Part shown: positions 11,960 to 22,630 of the stretch, one piece after another
Position numbering within the stretch: the stretch's first letter is position 1
Layout: every line of letters starts with the position of its first letter
From: Spiroplasma endosymbiont of Cantharis nigra
Lineage (GTDB): Bacteria > Bacillota_I > Bacilli_A > Mycoplasmatales > Mycoplasmataceae
Direction: 5' to 3'
NCBI RefSeq assembly: GCF_964019925.1
Contig: NZ_OZ026470.1
Span: 186,001-250,000 of the forward strand
Length of the DNA: 64,000 nt
Position numbers and translations under genes: made by a program
Notes under the pieces: model-generated
Told to the model about the DNA's origin: nothing
Databases searched by the model: none
Seen by the model: the letters and a program-made list of their open reading frames with translations, nothing else

Positions 11960-12905
11960 ACTCATTCCAGTAGAAAAGTTTAAAAGTGAATATTTTGATG
12001 TTTGTGATATAGAAGTAGAAAAATCACTAAAGTATAGAATAATAAAATTTAAGGAGCAATATGTAAATAGTCTTCAAGATACATATCTGCCAAACTATGA
12101 ATGAACTTTGACTATGAATAAGAACTTGGAGTATTTTAGTGACACTCCTTTTAAAGTAGATGGAGTGGAAGATAAAGTTGTTGAAGTTATAAAGTACAAT
12201 GTAATTGCTAAAGAAAATGATAATGAAGTACAGGAAGACTTTTATGCAACAGATGAATTTACAATAGATTTGTTAAGGGCAATAGACATAATATTTGAAA
12301 ATAAGAGAATGAATCTTGGATGGATCTTAAATTATTATATAAAAATGTTTGATGGAAAAGAATTAATTAAGGAATATTATTTTTTTAAATTTGGAGAAAT
12401 AATATTCCTATCAAAATTTAAAAATGATAAAATTAAAATAAACAAATTAATAGAAAATTTTAATAAAAAACTAGGATTTGATTTTTATGATAATAATGGC
12501 GGAGCTAATTTTAAAATTAAGGTAAAAAATAATACAGATAGAAATTTTAAAATTAAGTATGATACTTTTTCTGAGCATAAAGAAACAGATTTTTTAGTTT
12601 GTATTAATTTAAATATTTCTAAAGTTGGTTATTTATTAAGTAAATTTAGTGAAGATTTAATTCCTTTTCTTGAAAGCAAAGATAATATTGACAAAATAAA
12701 GGGTATTATAATTTATGCAAAATTTATGGAAAATAAATTATTAAACAGTTTACTTTCAGTTGATATTGAAAACTCTATTGTTGATTTTTTTAGTTCTAAT
12801 GATTTACCATTGATATCTTCAAACTCTAATAATATTTTTAATTTAGTTTTTGAAATTGATGCTAATAAACAATCCAATATACAATTAGAAAGTTTAATAT
12901 TTTAG
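11952..12905 (+). CDS. Unrecognised protein of the GHKL-Z1 operon
   Basis: 317 residues; the ATG at 11952 overlaps the Z1 stop by 8 nt. Rich in Lys, Asn, Asp and Phe, no membrane segment, no clear nuclease motif. In related MutL-Z1 operons this position is taken by a conserved DUF protein (in some a PD-(D/E)xK-like DUF4420); I cannot confirm that relationship by eye. An AIPR-type gene, present in some such systems, is not seen. The tight overlaps make it a component of the same system. It uses a TGG codon as well as TGA for Trp. Confidence 0.65.
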
Positions 12906-13482
12906 ATTCTCTATTTTTTTAAAGAAGATATTAAAATATAAATAAAAGAAATTTTATTTTTGCTAAAAAACTAATTATTAATAAGGGAATAGGTTTTAGC
13001 TTCAAAAGATTTAGAATACAATTTACTAATTCCAGAATTAGTAAATATTAAAATCAAAGAAAATTAAATGAGATAAACAACTGTTTTTTTCAGAACAAAA
13101 TATAAGCAAAATAATAATAAAATTGCTAAGAATATCTTAGATAAAATTTATGAAAAGGTAACACAAAAAAGACTGAAATTAAATATAAGTATTTACTTCT
13201 TGTTTTAGATATTTTCAAGGAGATAAATTTAAAATCTCATAATAATATTTTTGTAATAAGAAAAGCATATAAAGAATTATATGCTTTTCTTATGGACATT
13301 TTAAAAATAATATTTTTGCAAGAATTTAGCAAATTTCACTCTAACATTTTTCAAAAAACTGGTGAAAATAATTTATTGAATAAAATAGATAAGCTTCAAA
13401 AATTAAAAACACTTTTAGATAATACAGAATTTTGGAAATTCCAATCTGAAGTTTTTTCCTTATTATAAGAATACTTGTGAGT
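12906..13482. other. Intergenic stretch with dead-gene fragments and a hairpin
   Basis: Short broken open stretches on the plus strand (e.g. from about 12985) suggest a degraded gene of unknown identity. A 58-codon open frame (13292-13468, MDILKIIFLQEF...) may be its tail; it has no good ribosome site. A perfect 15-bp inverted repeat (AAGAAAAGCATATAA, 13258-13291) sits just before it. Confidence 0.4.
13258..13291. terminator. Long hairpin, possible terminator
   Basis: 15-bp perfect arms, 4-nt AGAA loop. There is no clean T-run on either side, so it may be an RNA hairpin of another kind. It lies 350 nt after the GHKL-Z1 operon. Confidence 0.45.
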
Positions 13483-13616
13483 TGTTCCTTAATTAATATT
13501 AGTCGTTCTTATTTCTTGGGATTTAATAATAATTCCTTCATAAAATCTCCATTTATTGATTATAAAGGAGGCCAAAGTTGCTTATTAATATGTAGGGACA
13601 TAAGCGATTATTATTC
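13483..13616 (-). mobile_element. Fossil right end of ISNCY-like element
   Basis: About 130 nt match the transposase start region and terminal repeat of the other copies (block ending GTAGGGACATAAGCGATTAT). Same orientation as all other copies. The remainder has been lost. Confidence 0.8.
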
Positions 13617-13771
13617 ATAAGTATATAGTATTTTTTATTAATATTTCTATAATAATGGAGTTATTTATAAAATATGAGTGTACTAAAAAAACAATAGAAT
13701 TTTATTTTGTTAATTTGAAGTTATAATTATTTTGAAAGTTCATAATATATTTAGAATTATAGGGGTAAAGA

Positions 13772-14524
13772 ATGATAAAAAGCATTAGAGAACAATTAAT
13801 TAAAATAAGTCAATCAAATATTAATGATTCATCGACGGTGATTTCAAAAGAAATTATTAAAAGTTATGATAATTATATTTTTTTAAGTCAAAAAGAACTT
13901 GCAAATAAATGTTTTGTTTCAGAATCATTAATTACATACTTTTCCAAAAAAATGAATTATTCAGGATATCGTGAGTTAATATCGCGTTTAAAATTAGAGC
14001 GAGATATATATAATATGGATAAGCCAATTAAATTGGACGATAACTCAATTGTAAATTATCGTTTAGAGTTTGAAAAAACTTTAAGCTCAATTGATGCTCA
14101 GAATTTAGAAATAACAAAAACTATTAATTTACTTAAAACTGCTAAAAGAATATTTATTTTAAGTAGTTATGATCAAATTAATAATGCTGAATCTTTATTT
14201 AATATTATGCAAATACAAGGTAAGAATGTGCATTTTTCTAGATATCGAAAAACTAATGGTTATTATGTTAATGAGTTAAAAGAAGAAGATGTTGCATTTT
14301 TTTTAGTATCTGGATTAGATAATAATAGTTTAGTGAATTACTATGAAAGATTATTTGAAAAGAATTGTAAAAGAATTGTTATTGTTTCTAATAGTCAAGC
14401 ATATAAATTTAAGCAACCTGATTCTTTAATAGTTATTCAAAATATTGAAAAGCACGAAATCTATGAAACTGCTCGTTCTGCTTATATTTATTATTTATTA
14501 AATTTTATTTTAATAAATATTTAG
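13772..14524 (+). CDS. RpiR/MurR family sugar-responsive regulator
   Basis: 250 residues. The N-terminal helix-turn-helix is seen in FLSQKELANKCFVSESLITYFSKKMNYSGYREL (about residues 33-65), typical of HTH_6/RpiR regulators. The C-terminal two thirds correspond to the SIS sugar-phosphate-binding domain (RIFILSSYDQ...EEDVAFFLVSG...KRIVIVSNS) although the usual serine/glycine-rich loop is weak. The RpiR family senses phosphosugars and controls the adjacent operon. It lies 112 nt upstream of the PTS gene with a terminator between, so it is a separate transcript that probably regulates the EIIABC and glucosidase genes. Confidence 0.8.
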   Translation: MIKSIREQLIKISQSNINDSSTVISKEIIKSYDNYIFLSQKELANKCFVSESLITYFSKKMNYSGYRELISRLKLERDIYNMDKPIKLDDNSIVNYRLEFEKTLSSIDAQNLEITKTINLLKTAKRIFILSSYDQINNAESLFNIMQIQGKNVHFSRYRKTNGYYVNELKEEDVAFFLVSGLDNNSLVNYYERLFEKNCKRIVIVSNSQAYKFKQPDSLIVIQNIEKHEIYETARSAYIYYLLNFILINI

Positions 14525-14530
14525 TATTTT

Positions 14531-14577
14531 AAACTACTTCAATGATTTTGCATTCATTTAAAGTAGTGTTTTTTTTA
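14531..14577 (+). terminator. Terminator after RpiR gene
   Basis: Stem formed by ACTACTT (14533-14539) and AAGTAGT (14561-14567) with further pairing of CAATG/CATT inside, followed by an 8-T tract. Confidence 0.75.
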
Positions 14578-14635
14578 TTGCAATTATTATATTTAACTAT
14601 TAAATAATTAATGAAGGAGAAGGGAAAAAAAGGAT

Positions 14636-17020
14636 ATGAGAATTAATTTATATGCACCTTGTGATGGGATAATATATCCAATCGAACAATTAAATGATGG
14701 TGTATTTTCACAAAAAGCTCTGGGTGATGGTTTTTTTATTGAACCTACAAATAATATTATTTGTTCACCACTTGAAAAGGCAAAAGTTAGTTTGATCTTT
14801 GAGACACAACATGCTATTTATGTTGAGAATGAAGACTCAAGACTATTAATTCATATGGGAATTGACACAGTCACTTTAAATGGTGAAGGGTTTAAGACAT
14901 CAGTGAAATTAAACCAAAAAGTTAAAAAGAATGATATTTTATCATCTGTAGACTTTACAGTTTTAGAAAAAAAGCAATTAAACAAAGCAATTATAGTAGT
15001 AATTGATTCACAAAAGGGTGAATCAATATTAAATTTAAAAATATCAAAAGAACAAGTTAAACAAGGAGAATTAATTGGTTACTTAGAAGTTAACCAAAAC
15101 ATTATAAATAAAGAAAAGAGCAATCCTTGAAAAGATATTAGTAATGATATTTTAATAAATATTGGGGGAAAAGATAATTTTAATTCCTATTATAATTGCA
15201 TGACAAGATTAAGAATAAAAATTAATGATAAAAAATTAGTTAATGAAAAGGAACTTAAAAAAGTTGCTAAGGTTAAAGGGATAAATTGAAATGGTGACGA
15301 GCTTCAAATTATTATTGGTGGTGATGCTTACAAAGCAAAAGATCAATTTGATTTCATTTTAAAATCAAAAGATATTAAAACTGAAAAAAAGCCTTTTGGT
15401 AAAAAAATAACTCAATTTATTTCAAATGTCATGATACCAGCTTTACCTGTTTTAATGGCAACAGGAATAATTGCAGGAATTCAAGCTTTATTAGCTCAAT
15501 TTGGTTGAGTTCAAATTCCAAGTGCTGAATTACCAGAGACACAATTAGACTTATTCTCAATGCTTTTATTTATTGGTTCTAAAGTTGGTTTAGAAATGAT
15601 TGGAGTTGTATTTTGTTACAATACTGTTAAGTACCTTGGAGGAGATCCCATAATGGGAATCTATTTAGGAGTGGCTTTAACCACAAGACATTTCTTAGGT
15701 TCTGGCTTTGGTGAAGGGGCTTTAAATTGACAACATGATGGTAAAGGATATTATCTATTTAAATTATTTGGTAATAAAATTTATATTAAAGGTTATGAAT
15801 CTAGTATTATTCCTTTAATAACTGGGGGAATTTTCTTATTTTATGTTGATAAATTTGTTAAAAAGTGAATGCCTGGTGCAGTTGATATTGTCTTTAGACC
15901 AGCCATTGTCTTTGCTACAAGTTTTGTAGCAACGCTATTTGTGATTGGTCCAATTACAGGTATAATTGAACAACTACTCGGTCAAAGTGTTATTGCTATT
16001 GGTGATCTACCAATTGGTTTAGGAGTTGCTATATTTTGTGGATTTTGACAAGTTTTGGTATTAACAGGAGTACATATTGCTGTTGCTAATGCTGTTAAAT
16101 TTCCAATAATGGCGAATCAAGGTTCATCAATGTTAGCAGCTGGTTTTGGAATTGCTATTTTGGCTCAATTTGGTGCATGTATTGGAGTATTTTTAAGAAC
16201 CAGAGATCAAAAATTAAAACAAGCTGCAGCAGGAGCTATGCCCTCAATAATTTTTGGGATTAGTGAACCAACAATTTATGGAGTTAATTTACCAAAAATA
16301 AGACCATTTGTGTGTGGTTCAGTTGCTGCTTTCTTTGGTGGAATGTTATCGGGGATTTTAAAATTAGATGCAGATGTAATTGGTGGTGGTGGTTTTTTAC
16401 AAATAATGTGATTTACAGATGGTATTTGAGAAATGGTTCTTTATTTACTTGTTTTGATTGTAACAATTATCATTGCTTGTCTCTTAACTTTAACATTCTA
16501 TAGTGAAAGAAAAACTGAATTGAAGCAAATAAAAGAACTAAATAAATCAATTAAAAAATTCTTTGTTACAAATAATATAGTTTCTAAAAAGGAATATAAT
16601 TCATTATTAAGTAAAACAGAAAAAACTATTATAGATGATCTTATTAATAATAAAAAAGAATATTTTGAATATGAAAAGTTAAGTTTAGAACAGCTTAAAT
16701 TAAGACAAAAAATGGAGGATAATGAAAATAATAAAAATAGAAATTATGAAATTAAATTAAATGAACTTAAAGTTAACTTAAAAGAACAAGAGGTTAAGAT
16801 TAATAATTTGAATAACAAAATAGATAAAAAAATAGATAACTATTTATTAGAAGTTTCTAAAGTGTCTAAAAATTCTGATATTGTTCTTTTAAAAAACGAT
16901 TATGTAAATAGTTTAAATTCATTATTTTCTACTTACAATAATTTGGAATTAAGGGAAAGTCATTTAGAAGTTATTAAGTTAAATTTTAAAAGTAAAGTAA
17001 TGTACATATTTAAAAAATAA
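14636..17020 (+). CDS. PTS beta-glucoside-type transporter EIIABC with coiled-coil tail
   Basis: 794 residues. Domain order is EIIA-EIIB-EIIC: EIIA of the glucose type (LYAPCDGIIYPIEQL... and active-site His73 in LLIHMGID), EIIB with phosphocysteine Cys188 in YYNCMTRLRIKI, and an EIIC membrane domain of the beta-glucoside family (FISNVMIPALPVLMATGII; GISEPTIYGVNLP; ALTTRHFLGSGFGEGALNW). It imports and phosphorylates a sugar, probably an aryl- or disaccharide beta-glucoside, at the expense of PEP. After the last membrane helix (about residue 620) there is a ~170-residue lysine/glutamate-rich coiled coil that classic family members lack. The ATG at 14636 follows GGAGAAGGGAAAA. Next gene (GH1) starts 11 nt later: one operon. 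Confidence 0.9.
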
Positions 17021-17031
17021 AAGGAGAAAAA

Positions 17032-18423
17032 ATGAAAAAAATAGATAAAAATTTTTTATGAGGAGCATCAACAAGTGCTTATCAATTTGAAGGTGGATAT
17101 AATAGTGATGGTAAAGGTCTTTCAATTCAAGACGAGAAGGAAATCCTAAATAAAGAGACATCAGATTTTAAAATTGCTTCAGATCATTATCATCATTGAA
17201 AGGAAGACGTTGCCTTAATGGGTGCAATGGGTTTTAAGTCTTATCGTTTTTCAATTTCATGAACAAGAATAATTCCTAATGGTATTGGTAAAGTTAATCA
17301 AAAGGGAATTGAATTTTACAGTAATTTAATTAATGAATTATTAAAAAATAAAATTGAACCAATAGTAACAATGTTTCACTTTGATATGCCAAATGAGCTT
17401 GAAAAAATTGGAGGATGAGGAAATCGAAAAGTAATTGATGCTTATGTTAATTACGCAAATATTTTATTTGATAACTTTGGAGATCGTGTAAAATATTGAA
17501 TTACAATTAATGAACAAAATGTTTTATTACTTCAAGGACCAATTGTTGGAATTAAAAGACCACAAAATTGCAATGTTTTACAACATGTCTTTCAAATGAA
17601 TCATAATATAACAGTGGCACAATCACTTGTTATGCAAGAATGTCATAAAAGGTTTGCTGCTAAAGTTAAAATTGGAACAGCTCCAAATATTTCATCAATT
17701 TATCCTGCAAGTTGTAAACCAGAAGATGTTATTGCTTCCAAAAATGTTGCTGTTTTAAGAAATTGATTTTATCTTGATATTATTGTTAAAGGATATTATA
17801 ATCGAATTTTATTAGCACTTTTAGAAGAACAAAATGCCATGTTCGAAATTAAAGCTGGGGATATGGAAATAATTCAAAAAGCTAATCTAGATTTTATTGC
17901 TTTTAATTATTACACAACAACAACAGTAAAAATGAATGAAAAAATTGCCAATTATAAATTACCTATTCAAGAACGTATTTTTGGTTTTCCTGGTTTTGGA
18001 GAAACAGTATCAAATAAAAATTTAAATAAAACTCAATTTGGTTGAGAAATTGATCCAAAAGGGTTAAAAGTTACTTTACTAGAATTACAAGAAAGATATA
18101 ATTTGCCAGTAATTATTACTGAAAATGGGATTGGAGCATATGATAAATTGGAAAATGAAAAAATTATTGATGATTATCGAATTGCTTATTTAAAGTCTCA
18201 CATTGAAGCAATTAAAGAAGCAATTAATGAAGGTTCTCAAATATTTGGTTATAACTGTTGAAGTGCATTTGATTTAATTTCAGTTCACGAAGGAATTTCA
18301 AAAAGATATGGTTTAGTTTATATTGATCGTGATGAAAAGGATATTAAAGAAGCCAAAAGAATTAGAAAAAAAAGTTCTTATTGATATGAACAAGTAATTA
18401 GAAGTAATGGTGAAGAGTTATAA
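17032..18423 (+). CDS. bglA: 6-phospho-beta-glucosidase, glycoside hydrolase family 1
   Basis: 463 residues, normal length for GH1. Start after AAAGGAGAAAA. N-terminal family signature FLWGASTSAYQFEGG; acid/base Glu in ITINEQN; nucleophile Glu in VIITENGIG; C-terminal substrate region FGYNCWSAFDLIS. It hydrolyses the 6-phospho-beta-glucoside delivered by the preceding PTS protein, giving glucose-6-phosphate and the aglycone or glucose in the cytoplasm. The pairing with a beta-glucoside EII makes the phospho-specific activity more likely than a free-glucoside one. Same operon as EIIABC. Confidence 0.92.
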
Positions 18424-18530
18424 GTTTAAATATCTAAATTAATAAATTTTGGCATGAATTACAATATACAAATAAAGAGGCTTTTGACAAATATTGCAAA
18501 TATAAATTTAGATTATTTGAAATAAAAGAA

Positions 18531-18587
18531 TAGACACCCCCCAAAGAGATTAATAGTCTCAATAGAAAGGTTGTCTATTTTATTTTT
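18531..18587 (+). terminator. Terminator of beta-glucoside operon
   Basis: Outer arms TAGACA / TGTCTA (18531-18536 and 18572-18577) and an inner GAGATT / AGTCTC hairpin, followed by TTTTATTTTT. Confidence 0.65.
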
Positions 18588-18686
18588 AAATATATTGTAT
18601 TCCTACAAGTCTATAGGGAGTAATGTAGTAAAATTACAATTAGTAAATAGATAATTACTAATTGTGATTTTAGAAAGGAAAAAAAT

Positions 18687-18932
18687 ATGGTTGTAGGAAT
18701 AGTTACTGCTTTGTTAATTTTATGTTTTGTTTTTTTGATTTTAGGCTTATTTATTGCTAGAAAGGGCGATGTTTGAGGAATAATGATGGCAACAATTGGT
18801 TTTCCAATTTTTGGTACTGTGTGAGCTTTTTGTTTGTATGAAAATAAAAAAAATATAGAAGCAGAAATAAAATGAAAAAATTTAAATGAAAATATTAATT
18901 TCATATTATTAGAATTAAATAACAAAGATTAA
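18687..18932 (+). CDS. Small membrane protein
   Basis: 81 residues in table 4, start at 18687 after GAAAGGAAAAA. Two hydrophobic segments (about residues 2-22 VVGIVTALLILCFVFLILGL and 33-48 MMATIGFPIFGTVWAFC) with a charged, partly amphipathic C-terminus. It reads through three TGA codons, which argues that it is a real mollicute gene. No family recognised; it stands alone between a terminator and an IS fossil. Confidence 0.6.
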
Positions 18933-19013
18933 ATAATAATTTTTTATGAGATATTTACAAAACTAATGTCTATAAAAAATTATTATTACTTAAAGCATAT
19001 ATTAAAAGAAATG

Positions 19014-19041
19014 TAGTTTAACCTTTTCTTGGACATATTTT
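19014..19041 (+). mobile_element. Fossil left end of IS3-family element
   Basis: TTTAACCTTTTCTTGGACAT matches, with changes, the left terminal repeat of the IS3 element at 21298 (TGTAACCTTTTTTCGGACAC). It abuts the ISNCY-like copy that follows. Confidence 0.55.
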
Positions 19042-19046
19042 TTTAG

Positions 19047-20484
19047 ATAATAAGCGATTATTTCCCAAAATAGAAGATTTATTAAATAAATAGATCTTGT
19101 ATTTTTCCTTTTCTATCAAAAACATATCAGTTAATTGCTTTCCAGGGAGAGTTAATTTTGGATATTTTAGTAGTTTCAAATTCTTCATTTGATAGTGTTT
19201 TCATACTTTCATGAAATGTTCATCTTTAACTTGAATAAGATTGTAAATGTCATTTCAAATTAATGCATAGTGTTTTTATTTATTGTTTCCATAATCATTA
19301 CTTTTAACTTTGGTTTAAAGTAAATTGGAGTATAGCCCTTACATATAAATTACTTAGCTTTTTTAAAACTAATACTATGACCATTATCAATAATTCTTTC
19401 ACTTAGATAAGAGAAAACAATGTCTTCATCTTGATCAAATTTTCTAGTTACTGATTCTAACTGCTCTAAAGGTATTGAGAAATCTTGATTGTATTCCTGA
19501 ATAGGATGGGGTAAATAATTATTTAACTGCTTAATATTTTTTAAATCTAGGAGTCTAATTATTTGAGGTCTTCCTCTTTTGTAATGTTCCAAAAGTTCTT
19601 TCAACTAATGCTTTTTCTTGAGGGATTGATGTTGTTTTTGAATTTACTTCTAAAGAGTAAAAAATAAATTGCAATTGTGTATTTGAAACACTATCACCAA
19701 AAAGGTCACGCTTATTTTTACTACTAAAAACATTTCGATTATCACTAACATTTAATTTTGTTAAATCATAATGTTTAAAGGCTTTTTTATAGATATTATA
19801 ATAACTTTCAGTAGTTTCTTGTTCGCTGAAATAACCTAACAAAATCCTTTTACTAGCTTTATCAATTACAATATGTAAATGACATTTTAAGTTTTTAATT
19901 CATTGGTGATTTGAAGTATCAGATTCATAAATTTCTCCAAATTTTACAATTTTCTTTTGCGTAGGATGGGGTTTGCTATTTATAATTGACTTTAAAAAAT
20001 ACTTGCCTGCTAAATTTTCTTGGTTGGTTTCCTTTAAAATTTTTACAAATATCTTTTTTTGTTTTTCTGTTAAGAGTATCAATTAAAATATTTTCTTCTA
20101 TTAATATGTGCCTAATTACAGATTAACTTATTTTCTTTTTTCAAGTTAGTTTTTAATATAAAGTTATAATATTTTGTTTGAAATAAATATTTAAAGAATT
20201 GCTGAATTTTATTTATAGGTATTTTATTGGTATTTTTATGAATAAAAGCTTTTGCTCCAATTTCTTGATATTCTTTAAGTTTTATTCTTGTGTGTCTAAC
20301 ACTATAACCTAATTTAAAGGCTGTATTTTTAATAGAGTCTTTTCTTAAAGATAATTTCTTAATTAATCTTAGTTGTTCTTGTTTCATGGTAATTAATAGT
20401 AGTCCTTTCATAAAGGATCGATTTATTGATTATAAAGGAGGGCAAAGTCTCTTGTTAATATGTAGGGACATAATCGCTTATTAC
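19047..20484 (-). mobile_element. ISNCY (IS1202-like) insertion sequence, full length, inactive
   Basis: Bounded by the perfect 14-bp inverted repeat TAATAAGCGATTAT (left 19047-19060, right complement ending 20484); about 1.44 kb. Contains one minus-strand transposase broken by frameshifts. It serves as the best reference for the other copies in the window. Flanking bases do not show an obvious long target duplication. Confidence 0.85.
19350..20411 (-). pseudogene. Frameshifted ISNCY/IS1202-like transposase
   Basis: Read from 20411 leftwards: MKQEQLRLIKKLSLRKDSI... (N-terminal helix-turn-helix with KNTAFKLGYSVRHTRIKLKEY), GAKAFIHKNTNKIP, a middle with ESDTSNHQ, LNVSDNRNVFSSKNKRDLFGD (the DDE catalytic Asp region), EKALVERTFGTLQKR (catalytic Glu), and the C-terminus LEQLESVTRKFDQDEDI. 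These pieces lie in different frames, so at least three frameshifts or stops separate them. The order and the ALVERTFGTLQ motif fit the IS1202-like ISNCY transposases. Not functional. Confidence 0.7.
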
Positions 20485-20580
20485 TCATAAAAGAACTTCA
20501 TAAAAAGAGAGATTAAATTCCTAAGGAGAAAGATAATATAGTAAAATATAAATAATGATAAATAAAAAAGGAATATTATT

Positions 20581-21255
20581 ATGAAATATAAAGGTGAAGA
20601 AAAACAATTATTAAATTTTTTTGAAAGTAAAGGAATGAAGATTACCCTTAATAAAGGCACTATTGATCTTTGCGCTGAAAATAATTCAGGAACTATAGTA
20701 AATTGATATAAAAAAAGTGGAACCTTATATATACAAGGAACTAAAAATGAGCAATTTTCTGTTGATTTAGAAAATTTTATTAATGGAGCAGAGAATGAAA
20801 ATTTTAAAACTTTAAGCCATAATATATATATAGTACATGGACACGATTTAGATGCTAAGGAACAATTGGAAAATATTTTATTAAAATGAGATTTAAAACC
20901 AATTGCAACAATGGATCAGCCAAGTTCAGGGGGAACAATTATTGAAACTTTAATAAGAGATTTAGAGTCTTGTGATTATGGCATAGTATTATTAACTCCT
21001 GATGATGAAGGAAATTCTAAAAAAGATGGTCCTGAAAGCAGACGCCCAAGAGCAAGGCAAAATGTTATTTTAGAGTTGGGAATTTTATTAGGAACATTAG
21101 GAAGAAAAAATGTAATGGTGGTTAGAAAAAGTGATATTGAAGAACCTTCTGATATTCACGGAATTTTATATAAAGCTTATAGCGAAAAAGTTTCTGAGAT
21201 TAAAGACCATTTAAGAAAAGAGTTTAAAGCAGTTGGAATACAGATAAAGGAATAG
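20581..21255 (+). CDS. TIR-like predicted nucleotide-binding protein (PF10137/CAP12-like)
   Basis: 224 residues, ATG at 20581. Residues about 1-75 form a small domain with GTIVNWYKKSGTLYIQGTKN, reminiscent of the TBP-like N-terminal domain of RNase HIII, a nucleic-acid-binding fold. From about residue 80 the TIR-like domain: NIYIVHGHDLDAKEQLE, a central GGTIIETLIRDLESCDYGIVLLTPDD and the hallmark RARQNVILELGILLGTLGRKNVMVV, whose Glu (in ILELG) is the predicted NADase residue. Relatives occur in CBASS and other abortive-infection loci as NAD-degrading effectors. Here it stands alone between IS elements; no cyclase is visible nearby. Function in defence is inferred. Confidence 0.8.
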
Positions 21256-21376
21256 TATTTAGTTGATACAAATTAAAAGAGTTTAGAACAATTGTAGTGT
21301 AACCTTTTTTCGGACACATTTTAAAAATATTTTATATATTGATATAAAATATTTGTGAACGAAGAGAGGTTTTATT

Positions 21377-21673
21377 TTGACTAAGTATTCAATCGATCAA
21401 AAAATTGAATTAGTATTAAATTTTTATAAATCCAATTTGTTATTATCACAATATTCAAAAGCAGTAGGAATTGATAAATCAAGATTGAAAAACTGAATAA
21501 AAACTTATGATGAAAATGGAAGAAGTGGCTTCAAAAAGTCCTTTAAAGCAAATAATGAGGAGATTATAAATTTGAAAAAAGAGCTTAAAAAATGAAAAAG
21601 AGAAAGTGATGATTTAAAATTAAGAGATGAAATGTTTAAAGAATTAAGAGAAATGATTGATAGAAAGAAGTAA
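21377..21673 (+). CDS. IS3-family OrfA, transposase DNA-binding subunit
   Basis: 98 residues from a TTG start at 21377 preceded by GAAGAGAGG. Helix-turn-helix region SIDQKIELVLNFYKSNLLLSQYSKAVGIDKSRLKNWIKTYDENG, followed by a lysine/glutamate leucine-zipper-like stretch, as in OrfA of IS3-family elements. Ends TAA 21671-21673, overlapping the OrfB frame. Confidence 0.82.
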
Positions 21674-22515
21674 ATAAGTGAGAGTTAAACACATTTAAAT
21701 CAAAAGTAGTTTATAACTTTACAATTAAATACCCAAATATTGCAATTAGAAGACTTTGTAGACTAATTGATCTAGCAAAAAGTACTTACTATGATTGAAT
21801 ATCAAAAGGTAAACCAAAAATTAAGGTTATTAATTGAGATTTGGTTTTGAGAGTTAATGATATTTATAAAAATGAAGTTAAAATCTATGGATCTAGAAGA
21901 TTATTGAAGTATTTAAATTTAAATTGTAGTCATAAAAAAGTTCTGTGAATAATAAAGTTTCTAAAGTTAAAACATAATAACTATAAAATACAAAAGAATA
22001 AATCAGTTACTCTAGAAAAAATTGGTAAGTTTCCTAGATTATTTAAATATCAAACGGATTTGAAAAATTATTGAGATATTTTTTCTGTAGATATTACAGA
22101 GAAAATAATAGCAGGATGCAAACTATATACTTGCGCTTTTTATCATGTAAACACTAAAAAAGTTTATGGTTTGGTAACTAAAAATATTAAGGGTATGAAG
22201 TTAGTATTAGAGTCATTTTTTAATATGGTTAATGAGTTTGGAACATTTAAACCAAACTCAATTATTCACTCTGATAATGGTTCAGAACTTAAATCTTATC
22301 AATATCCTTTAGCTACAATGTGATTTGATTTTGGTTTAAGTATGTCTAAAATAGGCAGATCAACGAACAATGGATATATTGAAGGTTTTTGAAGCAGTCT
22401 TAAAAGAGAAGCAATCAAGGAAGGTTATAAATACAATGTTGTAAATGAATATATTTATAATTTGAAAATGTATCAATATTTTTATAATACTAATAGAGTT
22501 AGTTATAAAATATAG
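21664..22515 (+). CDS. IS3-family OrfB, DDE integrase-like transposase
   Basis: Open in frame 1 from 21664 (after a TAG) to TAG at 22513-22515, 283 codons with no obvious ATG near its beginning. The frame overlaps OrfA by 10 nt, so it is probably made as an OrfAB fusion by -1 frameshifting near 21664-21673, although the slippery site there (AGAAAGAAG) is weak. Catalytic residues are visible: Asp in FSVDITEKI, Asp in SIIHSDNGSEL, Glu in NGYIEGFWSSLKRE. Reading is intact, so the protein may still be active. Confidence 0.85.
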
Positions 22516-22630
22516 GTGTCCGAAAAAAAGGAACAGTACACTCATAAAAATAGTTATTAATATTGTATAATACATAGGGAAAAGACATTATAAAATGTAT
22601 AATTATTAATATAAAAGGAATGGTAAAAAA

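Larger units (their letters stand above)
21298..22540 (+). mobile_element. IS3-family insertion sequence (IS150-like), near intact
   Basis: About 1.24 kb with imperfect terminal repeats: left TGTAACCTTTTTTCGGACAC at 21298, right (complement) TGTACTGTTCCTTTTTTTCGGACACC-type ending at 22540. It contains orfA and orfB in the usual IS3 arrangement with orfB in the -1 frame. It is the best preserved element of the window. Confidence 0.85.
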
